From contig NZ_JBHGAP010000001.1 in NCBI RefSeq assembly GCF_042610495.1, positions 1,302,001 through 1,366,000 on the forward strand: a stretch of 64,000 bases of DNA. Reading direction: 5' to 3'. The notes under the pieces are model-generated. The model was not told where the DNA came from, made no database searches, and saw only the letters and a list, made by a program, of their open reading frames with translations. This DNA comes from RU20A sp042610495. GTDB lineage: Bacteria; Pseudomonadota; Alphaproteobacteria; Rhizobiales; Rhizobiaceae. The position numbers and the translations under genes are program-made. Positions within the stretch are counted from its first letter, which is position 1, and each line of letters opens with the position of its first letter. Below, piece after piece: positions 24,510 through 32,706 of the stretch.

Positions 24510-25228
24510 GCGTTGACGATCGCATGCAGGGCGAGCGGTCGGGCCTGCTCGCCCGCCTCTCCGCCGCCGAAACCGTGCTCGGCGCGCTTCTCCTGCTCAT
24601 CATCCTTGTCGGCCTGATGCTGGTCGGCAAGGGTCTCTATATGAAGGCCAAGGCAGAGCTGTCGCAGGTTCTGCTGGAGCGCGCCTTTGATTCCCGCCTT
24701 GCCGGCGACAGCCATGTGCGCCCCTGGCCCTGGGCGGATTTCGACACGGAAGCGCGCATCGCAGCGCCTCGTCTAGGTCAGTCTGCCATCGTGCTGAAAG
24801 GCGCAAGCGGCGAGGCGCTGGCCTTTGGCCCCGCCTGGCTTGCGAACACGCCGGAACCCGGCGAACCCGGCACCGCTGTCATCGCCGCCCACCGCGACAC
24901 GCATTTCCGCTGGCTGAAGGACGTGAAGCCCGGCGATCTCCTTGAAGTCACCCGCGCCGATGGCGCGCGGCTGACCTTCCGGGCCGGCGAAGGCCGCGTC
25001 GCCCCCTGGGATCGCTCCGGCATCAATGCCGAGGCGATCGGCAGGCATCTGGCGCTCGCCACCTGCTTTCCCTTCGACGCCACCGAGCGCGGCCCCTTGC
25101 GCTACATCCTGACGGCCGAGCTGATCAGCGAGACGCAGCCGGACGGGACGATCGCAAGGCTTGATACACATGGCATGACGGACCCCGCGACGACACTGGC
25201 GGATGCCGGCCCGGTCAAATCCTTTTGA
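24506..25228 (+). CDS. Class GN sortase
   Basis: The 240-residue protein has one N-terminal membrane anchor (about 24-45) and a sortase beta-barrel. The catalytic triad is visible: His129 in VIAAHRDTHF, Cys187 in ALATCFPF, and Arg199 in GPLRYIL. A WPWADF motif after the anchor is typical of the Gram-negative GN class (TIGR03784 type). Sortases cut an LPXTG-like site and transfer the protein to an amine nucleophile; in Gram-negatives the acceptor is not established. The GTG start overlaps the stop of its only visible substrate gene, giving a one-enzyme one-substrate pair. Confidence 0.92.
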   Translation: MSVDDRMQGERSGLLARLSAAETVLGALLLLIILVGLMLVGKGLYMKAKAELSQVLLERAFDSRLAGDSHVRPWPWADFDTEARIAAPRLGQSAIVLKGASGEALAFGPAWLANTPEPGEPGTAVIAAHRDTHFRWLKDVKPGDLLEVTRADGARLTFRAGEGRVAPWDRSGINAEAIGRHLALATCFPFDATERGPLRYILTAELISETQPDGTIARLDTHGMTDPATTLADAGPVKSF

Positions 25229-25285
25229 TCCGCCTTGAAGGGCGTGGCGGCCCGCGCCACCTCCCCTTCACCTGAAAGACGGCAG

Positions 25286-26467
25286 ATGGAGACAATGATG
25301 GCCAAGGCCGCCCGACCAACGATTGCCCTTTACGCCCGCATCGCAGCGCTTGCTGGCGCGACCGCCGTGTCGTTCGCCGCCGGTTCGGCCCTTGCGGAGA
25401 CCAAGACCTTCAACACCAAGACCGGCCCGGTAGCCGTCGAAAGCATTGCCGGAGACCTCGCACAGCCCTGGGCCGTGGATGTGCTGCCGGGCGGCGGCTA
25501 CATCGTGACGGAGCTTGGGGGCAACCTGCGCACGGTCGTGGACGGCAAGGTCTCTGAACCGATAGAGGGCGTTCCCAAAGTCGCGGTCATGGGCCAAGGC
25601 GGCCTGCTGGATGTGGCACTCTCCCGCGACTTCGAGACCTCGCGCCGCCTCTTCCTGTCCCATGCCGTCGGCGAGAACGGCGCCTACGGCACGGCAATTG
25701 TCAGCGCGCGGCTGAGCGACGATGGCAGCCGGCTGGAAGACGTCAAGGAAATCTTCCGCATGAACAAGCTGACCGACAAGGGGCAGCATTTCGGCTCGCG
25801 CCTTGCCGTCGCCGAGGACGGCAGCCTGTTCTTCAGCATTGGCGACCGGGGCGAGCGCAACCGCGCCCAGGACATGCGCGATCACGCCGGCGCGGTGCTC
25901 CACATCAATGCCGACGGCTCGATCCCCGCCAACAACCCTTACGCGGATGGCAAGAACGGCCTGCCGGAACTCTGGTCCAAGGGCCATCGCAACATCCAGG
26001 GCATGGCCATAGACCCGGCCGATCAGCGCCTCGTGACCGTGGAACACGGCGCGCGCGGCGGCGACGAGGTGAACTATCCGCAAGCCGGCAAGAATTACGG
26101 CTGGCCGGTCATCACCTATGGCAAGGATTACTCCGGCGCGGAGATTGGCGAAGGCACGACCAAGCCGGGCTACGAGCAGCCCGTCTTCTACTGGGATCCT
26201 TCGATTGCGCCGGGCGGCATGGTCGTCTATCGCGGCGACATGTTCCCGGAATGGAAGGGTGACCTGCTGGTGGCAGCCCTGAAATACGAGCTCCTGTCGC
26301 GGCTCGACCGGGACGATGCAGGCGCGATCACCGCCGAAGAACGCATGCTGGACGGCGAATATGGCCGCATCCGCGATGTCGCCGTTGCCGCCGACGGCTC
26401 CGTCCTGCTCGTGACGGACGCCGAAGATGGCCAGTTGCTGCGCCTGACGCGCCCGATCTCCGAATAG
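25286..26467 (+). CDS. PQQ-dependent sugar dehydrogenase (soluble GDH/YliI-like)
   Basis: The 393-residue protein has a signal peptide (hydrophobic ALAGATAVSFAAGSALA) and a six-bladed beta-propeller of the soluble glucose/sorbosone dehydrogenase family. Typical stretches are QPWAVDVLPGGGYIVTE, a histidine in FGSRLAVAEDG context, VEHGARGGDEVNYP, GKNYGWPVITYG and WDPSIAPGGMVVYRG. Such enzymes oxidise aldose sugars in the periplasm using PQQ. The start is ambiguous: ATG codons at 25286, 25295 and 25298 are in frame, and a GGAG at 25288-25291 would best serve 25298. It follows the sortase by 57 bases and may share its transcript, but carries no LPXTG-like tail. Confidence 0.88.
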   Translation: METMMAKAARPTIALYARIAALAGATAVSFAAGSALAETKTFNTKTGPVAVESIAGDLAQPWAVDVLPGGGYIVTELGGNLRTVVDGKVSEPIEGVPKVAVMGQGGLLDVALSRDFETSRRLFLSHAVGENGAYGTAIVSARLSDDGSRLEDVKEIFRMNKLTDKGQHFGSRLAVAEDGSLFFSIGDRGERNRAQDMRDHAGAVLHINADGSIPANNPYADGKNGLPELWSKGHRNIQGMAIDPADQRLVTVEHGARGGDEVNYPQAGKNYGWPVITYGKDYSGAEIGEGTTKPGYEQPVFYWDPSIAPGGMVVYRGDMFPEWKGDLLVAALKYELLSRLDRDDAGAITAEERMLDGEYGRIRDVAVAADGSVLLVTDAEDGQLLRLTRPISE

Positions 26468-26479
26468 CGCTTCGGCAAG

Positions 26480-27550
26480 TCAGCCCTTGCGGGGCGGCAG
26501 CGGCCAGACAGCTGGCCAGTTTTCGATCCCGCCGCCGTCATTGCCGTCGCATTCGCCCTTCACGCGCTGCTCGGTGAGCACGATGTCGGTGGCTTCGCGA
26601 TCCGGATCGGGAAGCTTCCACACATACCAGCTGCCGCAATCGCCGATGCCGCGCCCCTTGAAGAAGGAACTGAGCGTGCGCTTCGGCCAGTCGAGGTCGA
26701 GATTGTAAGGGGCCGGATCGATACCCGGCCCGGCATCAGCCATGACGGGCACGCTCAGAAGATCGAAATCGTCCCCCTGCCCCACATAGATCACGAAGGG
26801 CTGGTTGTAGGCGCCGCCCGGCGCGCAGGGCATGGCAATCAGGTCGTCGCCCGTGTCAAAATGGATGGCGAAGGCGCCAGCCGCCGTCAGGTTCGCCTCA
26901 TCGAACCCGCCGCATTCCGCATCGGGATCGGCGAAGATCGGCTTCAGCGCCGCTGGCAGATCATCAAAGCGCGCAATGGCCCGCACCGGCGCGATCTTGG
27001 GCGGCACGCCCTCGCCCTTGGCGACCAGTGCATCCGTTCGCTTCAGCCGGCCCTGCGCTTCGTCGAGGAAGAGAAGACTGGCAGCAAGTCCGGTCAGCGA
27101 TACCGTCCGCTCCTGCTTGCCGGCCTTTCCTTCCAGCGTCAGCACCATCGTCTTGCCGTTGCGCATCGCGTCAAGGAGGCGGCGCACCGTCGCATCGTCG
27201 GTGAGCGCAACAGTGAAATCGTCCGGCCGCGCCGTCAGCGACGAGACCGGCAAATCCGCCAGCACCTTCCCGTCCACGGCGGCGGAGAGCTTCGCCGCCG
27301 GATCGCCAAGTCCTTCAGGCGGGACTGACAGCACCATGTCGACCGGTGCATCGCCGTCCGAGCGGCGGGTAAAGTCAATCCGGCCGAAGAGCGCCTGCTG
27401 GGCATCATCCGTGCCGAGATCGCAGGTCATGCCATTGCCGCAGGAGACCGACCAGTCGCCGAAGCTGCCATAGGTTTCTGCCGCAGCCGCGCCCGGCAGG
27501 CCGAAAAGCACCGCACCGATCACCGCGTTTCGCATCAAGCCCTTGCGCAT
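26480..27550 (-). CDS. DUF1176-family periplasmic protein
   Basis: The 356-residue product begins with a signal peptide (MRKGLMRNAVIGAVLFGLPGAAAA) and continues as a DUF1176-type protein: ETYGSFGDWSVSCGNGMTC near the start, a conserved C-terminal CGSWYVWKL and paired cysteines spread through the protein that may form disulfides. The function of the family is unknown. The start at 27550 is supported by GGGGAGAG just upstream and by the signal peptide; the frame is open about 50 codons earlier without similarity. It is convergent with the sugar dehydrogenase (12 bases between stops) and divergent from the DMT transporter. Confidence 0.8.
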   Translation of the reverse strand: MRKGLMRNAVIGAVLFGLPGAAAAETYGSFGDWSVSCGNGMTCDLGTDDAQQALFGRIDFTRRSDGDAPVDMVLSVPPEGLGDPAAKLSAAVDGKVLADLPVSSLTARPDDFTVALTDDATVRRLLDAMRNGKTMVLTLEGKAGKQERTVSLTGLAASLLFLDEAQGRLKRTDALVAKGEGVPPKIAPVRAIARFDDLPAALKPIFADPDAECGGFDEANLTAAGAFAIHFDTGDDLIAMPCAPGGAYNQPFVIYVGQGDDFDLLSVPVMADAGPGIDPAPYNLDLDWPKRTLSSFFKGRGIGDCGSWYVWKLPDPDREATDIVLTEQRVKGECDGNDGGGIENWPAVWPLPPRKG

Positions 27551-27687
27551 GCCATCTCTCCCCGTCTGCGAAGCCAGACCATCTGCCTTGCCCGCAAAAA
27601 AGGCAACTGTTACAGCGAACCACCCCAGAATAAGCAGGCGCGGCCCCGCAGCAGGCAGCCCCGCCCGGCGCGATCGGCAGGCATGAC

Positions 27688-28608
27688 ATGACCCGTTTGC
27701 AGGCAAACCTCCTCCTCCTTGTCACCGGCGCGATCTGGGGCGCCGGCTTCGTGGCGCAATCGACGGCGATGCAGGCCATCGGCCCGCTCTGGTTCATCGG
27801 CCTGCGCTTCGGAATTGCCAGCCTCGTCGCCCTGCCACTGGCCCTCGTCGAGGCGCGGCGGGCGGAAAAGCCGCTGACCCGCGCCAACATCCCGGGCTTC
27901 CTCGCCGTTGGCCTCTCGCTCTTCGGCGGCGCCGTCACCCAGCAGATCGGCATCCAGACGACGACGGTCACCAATTCCGGCTTTCTGACCGGCCTCTACA
28001 TCATCTTCACGCCCATCCTCTCCGTCCTGCTCTTCCGGCGCATGCCCCATTGGGTCGTCTGGCCGGCAGCCGTCCTCTCCCTCATCGGCATCTTCCTGCT
28101 CGGCGGCGGCAAGCTCGACGCGCTGTCGTCGGGCGATTATCTCACGATCGTCTGCGCGGTCTTCTGGGCGCTGCAGATCATCTTCGTCGGCGTGGTCGCG
28201 CCGTCCGTTGGCCGCCCCATGGCGCTGTCCTTCTGCCAGTTCGCCCTCTGCGCCATCGGCGGACTGGCGCTCGGCTTCCTCACCGAACCGCTGGCATTCG
28301 ATGCCGTCATGGCCGCAGCCCCGGAAATTCTCTTTGCCGGCCTGTTCTCGAGCGGCCTCGCCTTCATCTGCCAGATCGTCGCCCAACGCCACACGACAGC
28401 CGCACAGGCGGCCATCTTCCTGTCCAGCGAGGCGCTGTTTGCCGCCCTCTTCGGCGTGCTGCTGCTCGGCGAAACCATCCCGACGATCGGCTATCTCGGC
28501 TGCGCCATCCTTTTCGTCGCCATGCTGAGCGTCGAAATCGTGCCCGAACTCGGCAAGAACAGACTGGGTCACGGCGGCGGCGCGCGGCCTGAAAGCGCCG
28601 ATACTTGA
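27688..28608 (+). CDS. DMT-superfamily transporter (EamA)
   Basis: The 306-residue membrane protein has ten hydrophobic segments arranged as two EamA repeats: the first begins NLLLLVTGAIWGAGFVAQST, the second around YLTIVCAVFWALQIIFVG. The usual EamA end-of-repeat segment is seen in SSEALFAALFGVLLLGE. Members export amino acids, metabolites or drugs; the substrate here is unknown. It is a single gene, divergent from the DUF1176 gene. A perfect palindrome of TetR-operator type begins 16 bases after its stop codon. Confidence 0.88.
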   Translation: MTRLQANLLLLVTGAIWGAGFVAQSTAMQAIGPLWFIGLRFGIASLVALPLALVEARRAEKPLTRANIPGFLAVGLSLFGGAVTQQIGIQTTTVTNSGFLTGLYIIFTPILSVLLFRRMPHWVVWPAAVLSLIGIFLLGGGKLDALSSGDYLTIVCAVFWALQIIFVGVVAPSVGRPMALSFCQFALCAIGGLALGFLTEPLAFDAVMAAAPEILFAGLFSSGLAFICQIVAQRHTTAAQAAIFLSSEALFAALFGVLLLGETIPTIGYLGCAILFVAMLSVEIVPELGKNRLGHGGGARPESADT

Positions 28609-29104
28609 GGCTCAAAGAAAAATTGACCAGATGGTCAGTTTAGTTTCGGCCTTCGACCACCACCTCTGCGAACAGGCGCGATGCGCATGACATGGGCGTA
28701 TCCTGTGCGCGCCATTTGCTGTCGCAACCGCAAATCTCTTTTTCTTCAATAGCTTGCGATGCAAGGGCACAAAACGCGAAGAATCAGGCAGATGACCGTT
28801 TTTTGGACAAAGTGAAAACTCCGTTGCGGTTCAAAAAACTTTTGCTTGCCAAGTGAAGATAAACTCATCACTCTTACTGCGTTCGGGCAATCTGCGAGAA
28901 CGGGAAGACCTTCAAGGAATGCGGACCGGAGACGCAAAAAGCTTCGGGCGGAGGGGCACGCAACATCTCGGGAGAGGGATGATTGGGGGCCAGGCTGCGA
29001 TAACAGGGACCTTTCCTCTTAGTCTAGAAGTGCCTGCTGCACGCCCTTCGGGGAAACATTGTAATGCTGCCCCCCGAACGGGCAGAGTGAAAAGGACCTG
29101 ACGC
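28609..29104 (+). other. Intergenic region with orphan palindrome and cold-shock leader
   Basis: 496 bases with no supported gene. The left part holds the palindrome TGACCAGATGGTCA (listed separately). The right part is AT-rich around 28750-28880 and is likely to contain the promoter and a long 5' leader of the cold-shock gene. The leader has a hairpin CTGCCC / GGGCAG (29067-29072, 29080-29085) shortly before the ribosome-binding site AAGGA. Long structured leaders are usual for cspA-type mRNAs. Confidence 0.5.
28624..28637. promoter_or_regulatory. Perfect palindrome, TetR-type operator candidate
   Basis: TGACCA, two bases, TGGTCA: a perfect 6+2+6 inverted repeat with the TGACCR-type half-site common among TetR/AcrR operators. 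No tetR gene is adjacent in this window. Confidence 0.4.
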
Positions 29105-29320
29105 ATGGCCGAAACTGGCACCGTAAAATTCTTCAACACCGATAAGGGCTTCGGCTTCATCAAGCCCGACAACGGTGGCGCCGACATCTTCGTGCATATC
29201 TCTGCTGTCCAGGCTTCCGGCCTGACCGGACTGACGGAAAACCAGAAGGTAAGCTTCGACACCGAACCGGATCGCCGCGGCAAGGGCCCGAAGGCGGTTA
29301 ATCTGCAGGTCTCCGGCTGA
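29105..29320 (+). CDS. Cold-shock protein (CspA family)
   Basis: The 71-residue protein is a single cold-shock domain. RNP1 is KGFGFIKPD and RNP2 is DIFVHISAV, the aromatic and basic residues that bind single-stranded RNA and DNA. Such proteins act as RNA chaperones after cold shock and during stationary phase. It has AAGGA upstream of the ATG, a long structured leader and a strong terminator 31 bases after the stop codon, so it is transcribed alone. Rhizobia carry several paralogues; which one this is cannot be told. Confidence 0.95.
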   Translation: MAETGTVKFFNTDKGFGFIKPDNGGADIFVHISAVQASGLTGLTENQKVSFDTEPDRRGKGPKAVNLQVSG

Positions 29321-29350
29321 TCGCAAGAGACAGCAGTGTTTGACGTTGAA

Positions 29351-29376
29351 GCCCGGCATCATGCCGGGTTTTTTTG
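29351..29376 (+). terminator. Intrinsic terminator of the cold-shock gene
   Basis: CCCGGCA / TGCCGGG stem (29352-29358 and 29362-29368) with a three-base loop and seven T residues. Confidence 0.9.
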
Positions 29377-29468
29377 TTCAGCAGCCGTTCAGCCGCAGCG
29401 CCTTATCTTCGCACCATAAACCCGGACCGGATGACCCGGTCCTTCAGGGACTGAATGGGAAAATCGCC

Positions 29469-29969
29469 ATGAACAGGTTCGTCAAAGCAGCCGTCCTTGC
29501 CCTTGCCACCGCCGCCACCACGCTGACGGCGTTTGCGCCTGCCGAAGCCGGCGACTGGCGCCGCCACCATGATCGTGGCGACGCGATCGCGCTCGGCGCA
29601 CTCGGCCTCGCCACCGGCGTGATCGTCGGCGGCGCACTCGCCAACCAGCAGCCGCGCGGCCGCGTCTACATCGATCCGCCCTATGACGATTACGAGCCGG
29701 CCCCGGTCTACCGCGAGCGCCGCGTCTATCGCGAAACCTACGACAACGACTACAGCCCGGCCTATGACGGCCAGCCGCTCTATCGTCCGGCACCCGTCTA
29801 CCGTCCGCAGCCGGTCTATCGTCCGCGTCCGGTTCAGGCCTATGGCAGCTACCAGCCCTGGACACCGTCCTGGTACCGCTTCTGCGCCCAGCGCTACCGC
29901 TCGTTCAACCCCGACACGGGCACCTTCCGCGGTCACGATGGCCGCAACTACTTCTGCACAGCAAGCTGA
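29469..29969 (+). CDS. BA14K-family protein with PVYRP repeats
   Basis: The 166-residue product has a signal peptide (VLALATAATTLTAFAPAEA), a short hydrophobic glycine-rich segment (IALGALGLATGVIVGGALA) and a tyrosine/proline repeat region (RPAPVYRPQPVYRPRPV). It ends in the BA14K motif WYRFCAQRYRSFNPDTGTFR followed by GHDGRNYFC, with two cysteines that probably pair. BA14K proteins are rhizobial and Brucella envelope proteins; the Brucella member is immunogenic and has been called lectin-like. The ATG at 29469 is fixed by the signal peptide. It lies between two terminators and forms its own unit. Confidence 0.88.
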   Translation: MNRFVKAAVLALATAATTLTAFAPAEAGDWRRHHDRGDAIALGALGLATGVIVGGALANQQPRGRVYIDPPYDDYEPAPVYRERRVYRETYDNDYSPAYDGQPLYRPAPVYRPQPVYRPRPVQAYGSYQPWTPSWYRFCAQRYRSFNPDTGTFRGHDGRNYFCTAS

Positions 29970-29994
29970 GTTGCCTGCAGCCATCTGAAACGAC

Positions 29995-30027
29995 AAAGCC
30001 CGCGCGCCTCCCGGCCGCGGGCTTTTT
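29995..30027 (+). terminator. Intrinsic terminator of the BA14K gene
   Basis: AAAGCCCGCG (29995-30004) pairs with CGCGGGCTTT (30016-30025), followed by further T residues. The A-run on the left would let it also end transcripts on the minus strand from the MBL-hydrolase gene. Confidence 0.85.
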
Positions 30028-30048
30028 GCTTCGGGAAAACGGTAGCGG

Positions 30049-30690
30049 TCAAAGCCCGCGCAGGTAGGGGTTGGTACGGCGCTCGTCGCCGATGCGCCCG
30101 CCCGGACCATGGCCGCAGATGAAGCCGACATCGTCGCCGAGCGGCAGCACCTTGATGCGGATCGATTCCAGCAACTGCTCGTGATTGCCACCATAAAGGT
30201 CGGTGCGGCCGATCGAACCGTGGAAGAGCACGTCGCCGACATGGGCGAAGTTCTGGGCGCGGTTGAAATAGATGACATGGCCGGGCGCATGGCCGGGGCA
30301 GTGATAGACTTCGAAGACGTGGTCGCCAAACGACACCGTCTCGCCATCCGTCAGCCAGCGATCGGGCAGCACATTCTCCACCTTCATCGCCAGCCCGTAT
30401 TTTTCGGCCTGGGTTTCCAGCCGCTCCAGAAGCGGCTTGTCGTCGATGTGGGGGCCGATGATGTCGACATTCAGGTGCTGCTTCAGCGCCTTTGCGCCGC
30501 CGGCATGGTCGATATGGCCGTGGGTCAGCCAGATGGCCTCGATGGTGAGGCCGTTTTCGCTCAGCGTCTGGAGGATCACCTCCACGTCGCCGCCGGGATC
30601 GACCACCACGCCGCGCTTCGTCTCGCTGTCGAAGAGAACGGTGCAGTTCTGCTGGAAATGGGTGACGGGAATGATACCGGCCTGCAACAT
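30049..30690 (-). CDS. MBL-fold metallo-hydrolase, glyoxalase II-like
   Basis: The 213-residue protein has the metallo-beta-lactamase metal motif THGHIDHAGG (HxHxDH), then YHCPGHAPGHVIYF and HVGDVLFHGSIGRTDL, giving the full set of histidine and aspartate ligands for two metal ions. It is close to the YcbL-type short glyoxalase II enzymes that hydrolyse thioesters such as S-lactoylglutathione. The C-terminal glyoxalase II substrate domain is missing, as in that group. GGAG stands seven bases before the ATG at 30690; the frame is open further upstream with no similarity. Confidence 0.9.
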   Translation of the reverse strand: MLQAGIIPVTHFQQNCTVLFDSETKRGVVVDPGGDVEVILQTLSENGLTIEAIWLTHGHIDHAGGAKALKQHLNVDIIGPHIDDKPLLERLETQAEKYGLAMKVENVLPDRWLTDGETVSFGDHVFEVYHCPGHAPGHVIYFNRAQNFAHVGDVLFHGSIGRTDLYGGNHEQLLESIRIKVLPLGDDVGFICGHGPGGRIGDERRTNPYLRGL

Positions 30691-30818
30691 GGCTTGCTCC
30701 TTGTCGGCGCGCCGCGCGCGCTGTGGGAGGCAAACGGGCGAGGCTAAAATGGACAGCGCAGGCCTAGCCGGTGGCGACGGTCGAGTCAAAGCCCGACCGT
30801 CAGCCTGCCTTTTGAAGC

Positions 30819-31007
30819 CTACCGGAGCTCGGCGATTTCGAGCGGCGTCTGGATCGGGCTGTTCAGATTGACCGTCGCCATGAGCAGGCCGGCAACGGCG
30901 ATCTTGGCGGCCACCACCACGATAACTACCGGCTTCAGGGCACCGGCCCGGTCGTCCGCCCGGTCATCCGAAAAGGCACCGGCCGCGTTCATTGACATCG
31001 TCTTCAT
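30819..31007 (-). CDS. Small single-pass membrane protein
   Basis: The 62-residue product has a polar, acidic N-terminus (FSDDRADDRAG), one transmembrane segment (VVIVVVAAKIAVAGLLMA) and a short polar tail. The ATG at 31007 has GAGGGTGG just upstream, which supports translation. I do not recognise a family. It lies upstream of the MBL-hydrolase gene on the same strand with a 128-base gap. Confidence 0.5.
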   Translation of the reverse strand: MKTMSMNAAGAFSDDRADDRAGALKPVVIVVVAAKIAVAGLLMATVNLNSPIQTPLEIAELR

Positions 31008-31259
31008 GGGTCCACCCTCACTGCCAAAGCAGGCTCTGTTTTTCTGACCGGCCCATACCCGCAACCGATCAGATTGTTCTGATATTCGACGGACTTGGAA
31101 CGCGTCCTTCATCGAATCTCCGCGCCCCCACAATTCCGAAGGGCATCGGAAGTTCCCGAAATCGTGAAAAGACCGTGACGTTTTTGCGTCTGCGGCCTTT
31201 TTGCCACGCCGCAAGCCGGCCCGCCGTCACCGATGGAACAGGCGGACAAAAGCGAGAAT

Positions 31260-31285
31260 GGAACAGAAGCTGCGGCTTACGGGTT
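31260..31285 (+). promoter_or_regulatory. Candidate ECF (RpoE2/EcfG-like) promoter of the SH3-domain gene
   Basis: GGAAC (31260-31264), 19 bases, then TT (31284-31285). This fits the loose GGAAC-N18/19-TT pattern of the S. meliloti general stress sigma factor RpoE2. The predicted start would lie about 20-25 bases before the ATG at 31315. The rest of the 307-base spacer to the left (31008-31259) shows no gene. Confidence 0.35.
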
Positions 31286-31314
31286 GAGGCCGCGTTCACA
31301 ACGGAGTGATTGCA

Positions 31315-31935
31315 ATGAAGAACAGCCCCCTTCTCCTTGGCCTTTCCGCCACGGCCATCGCGTTTTCCGTCTTCACCCTCCCGGCCGCTGCAGCGACCCC
31401 GGCCACCGCCACCACCGATCTCAACATCCGCTCGGGCCCGGGCCCGCAATACCCGGCCGTCGGCCTTGCCGGTCGCGGCAGCGCCGTGGTCGTCGATGGC
31501 TGCATTGAGGGCAGCCGCTGGTGCCAGGTGGACGCAAACGGAACGCGCGGATGGGCCTATTCCACCTACCTCTCCGCCAATGAAGGCGGCACCACGGTCG
31601 TGATCGAGAACGAGCGGGAGGCGCTCTCCATCCCGACCGTCACCTATGAAGGTCCCGCTGTCGAAACGACCGCCTCAGTCCCCATGGGTGGCGAGTTGAT
31701 CGGTCCGGTCGAAGCTGTCGATGCGATCGAGCCGCCGGCCACCGTGCGCACCTATATCGATGGCAACCCGTCCGACCCCGTCTATCTCGACGGCGAAGTC
31801 GTGCTGGGCGCCACCGTGCCGGAAACGGTGACCTTCCGCGAAATCCCCGCCTATCAATACCGTTACGTCCGCGTGAACGGCCAGCCGGTGCTGGTCGAGC
31901 CGCAGACCCGGCGCATCGTCTACGTCTATCGCTAG
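31315..31935 (+). CDS. Exported SH3-domain protein with DUF1236 tail
   Basis: The 206-residue product has a signal peptide (LLGLSATAIAFSVFTLPAAA), a bacterial SH3 domain (about 28-88; TTDLNIRSGPGPQYPAVG ... GWAYSTYL) and a C-terminal DUF1236 domain (about 150-206; FREIPAYQYRYVRVNGQPVL, ending RRIVYVYR). SH3b domains commonly bind peptidoglycan, so the protein is expected in the periplasm or outer envelope. The ATG at 31315 has GGAG eight bases upstream; a GTG three codons earlier overlaps that site. A stress-type promoter is suggested upstream. Confidence 0.85.
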   Translation: MKNSPLLLGLSATAIAFSVFTLPAAAATPATATTDLNIRSGPGPQYPAVGLAGRGSAVVVDGCIEGSRWCQVDANGTRGWAYSTYLSANEGGTTVVIENEREALSIPTVTYEGPAVETTASVPMGGELIGPVEAVDAIEPPATVRTYIDGNPSDPVYLDGEVVLGATVPETVTFREIPAYQYRYVRVNGQPVLVEPQTRRIVYVYR

Positions 31936-31970
31936 AAGCGCCCGCTCTTCGGGCCATGCGCCGAGGCAGA

Positions 31971-31994
31971 GGCCGCCCATTCCGGGCGGCCTTC
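31971..31994 (+). terminator. Probable weak terminator after the SH3-domain gene
   Basis: GGCCGCCC (31971-31978) and GGGCGGCC (31984-31991) form a perfect 8-base stem with a five-base loop, followed by a short TTCCC tract. Confidence 0.5.
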
Positions 31995-32191
31995 CCATCT
32001 AATGGGCGCAATTACCGTGGAAAGGCCCCCCTGCGCCGCTTCCGCGGTTCCTTTTCGTTTGGCGGCACCGGGCCGCCCGGCTTATCCTCGCGAAGCGTGC
32101 CTGCTGGACTGTGACGAAAGCAGGCACTAAGTGCGTCGGGATGACGGACATTTTCGATGCGGCAAACGTCGCAACGCGAAGGAACGAAAGA

Positions 32192-32668
32192 GTGGCATTG
32201 CAGACCGAGAGCACCGGCGCGCCGGCCGGCGACGCCGAAACGGGCGGCATCGATTACGAGATCATCGAGCTCCTGTTCTTCGCGTATCGCGACTTCACCT
32301 CCGATCCCGACGCTATTCTGGAACGCAGCGGCTTTGGCCGCGCCCATCACCGCGTGCTGCACTTCGTCGACCGCGAGCCGGGCATGACGGTTGCCGATCT
32401 CCTCGACACGCTGAAGATCACCAAGCAGTCGCTGGCCCGCGTTCTCAAGCAACTCATCGACAACGACTATATCCACCAGGTCGCCGGTCCCGAGGATCGC
32501 CGCCAGCGCAAGCTCTACACGACGAAAAGCGGCCGGCAATTAGCCCGCGCGCTGGCCGAGCCACAGTCCCGCCGCATCGCGGAGGCATTGGCAAAGGCCG
32601 GGCCGGACGCGCGCGAGACCATCGCCCGCTTTCTGGAAGCGATGCGCAACGCTGAAGATGCGGCATGA
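32192..32668 (+). CDS. MarR-family transcriptional regulator
   Basis: The 158-residue winged-helix protein has the MarR core: FGRAHHRVLHFVDREPGMTV, the recognition helix LKITKQSLARVLKQLIDNDY, and the wing GPEDRRQRKLYTT. The effector is unknown. The start is uncertain: the GTG at 32192 (MALQTESTG) with GGA upstream gives the usual MarR length, but in-frame ATG codons at 32141 and 32111 would add 17 or 27 residues. It is followed after 38 bases by a two-component system in the same direction, so it may be co-transcribed with and perhaps control that system. Confidence 0.85.
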   Translation: MALQTESTGAPAGDAETGGIDYEIIELLFFAYRDFTSDPDAILERSGFGRAHHRVLHFVDREPGMTVADLLDTLKITKQSLARVLKQLIDNDYIHQVAGPEDRRQRKLYTTKSGRQLARALAEPQSRRIAEALAKAGPDARETIARFLEAMRNAEDAA

Positions 32669-32706
32669 ACGGGCGAGAGCAGGCCAGATGACGGGAGGGG
32701 AAGAGC

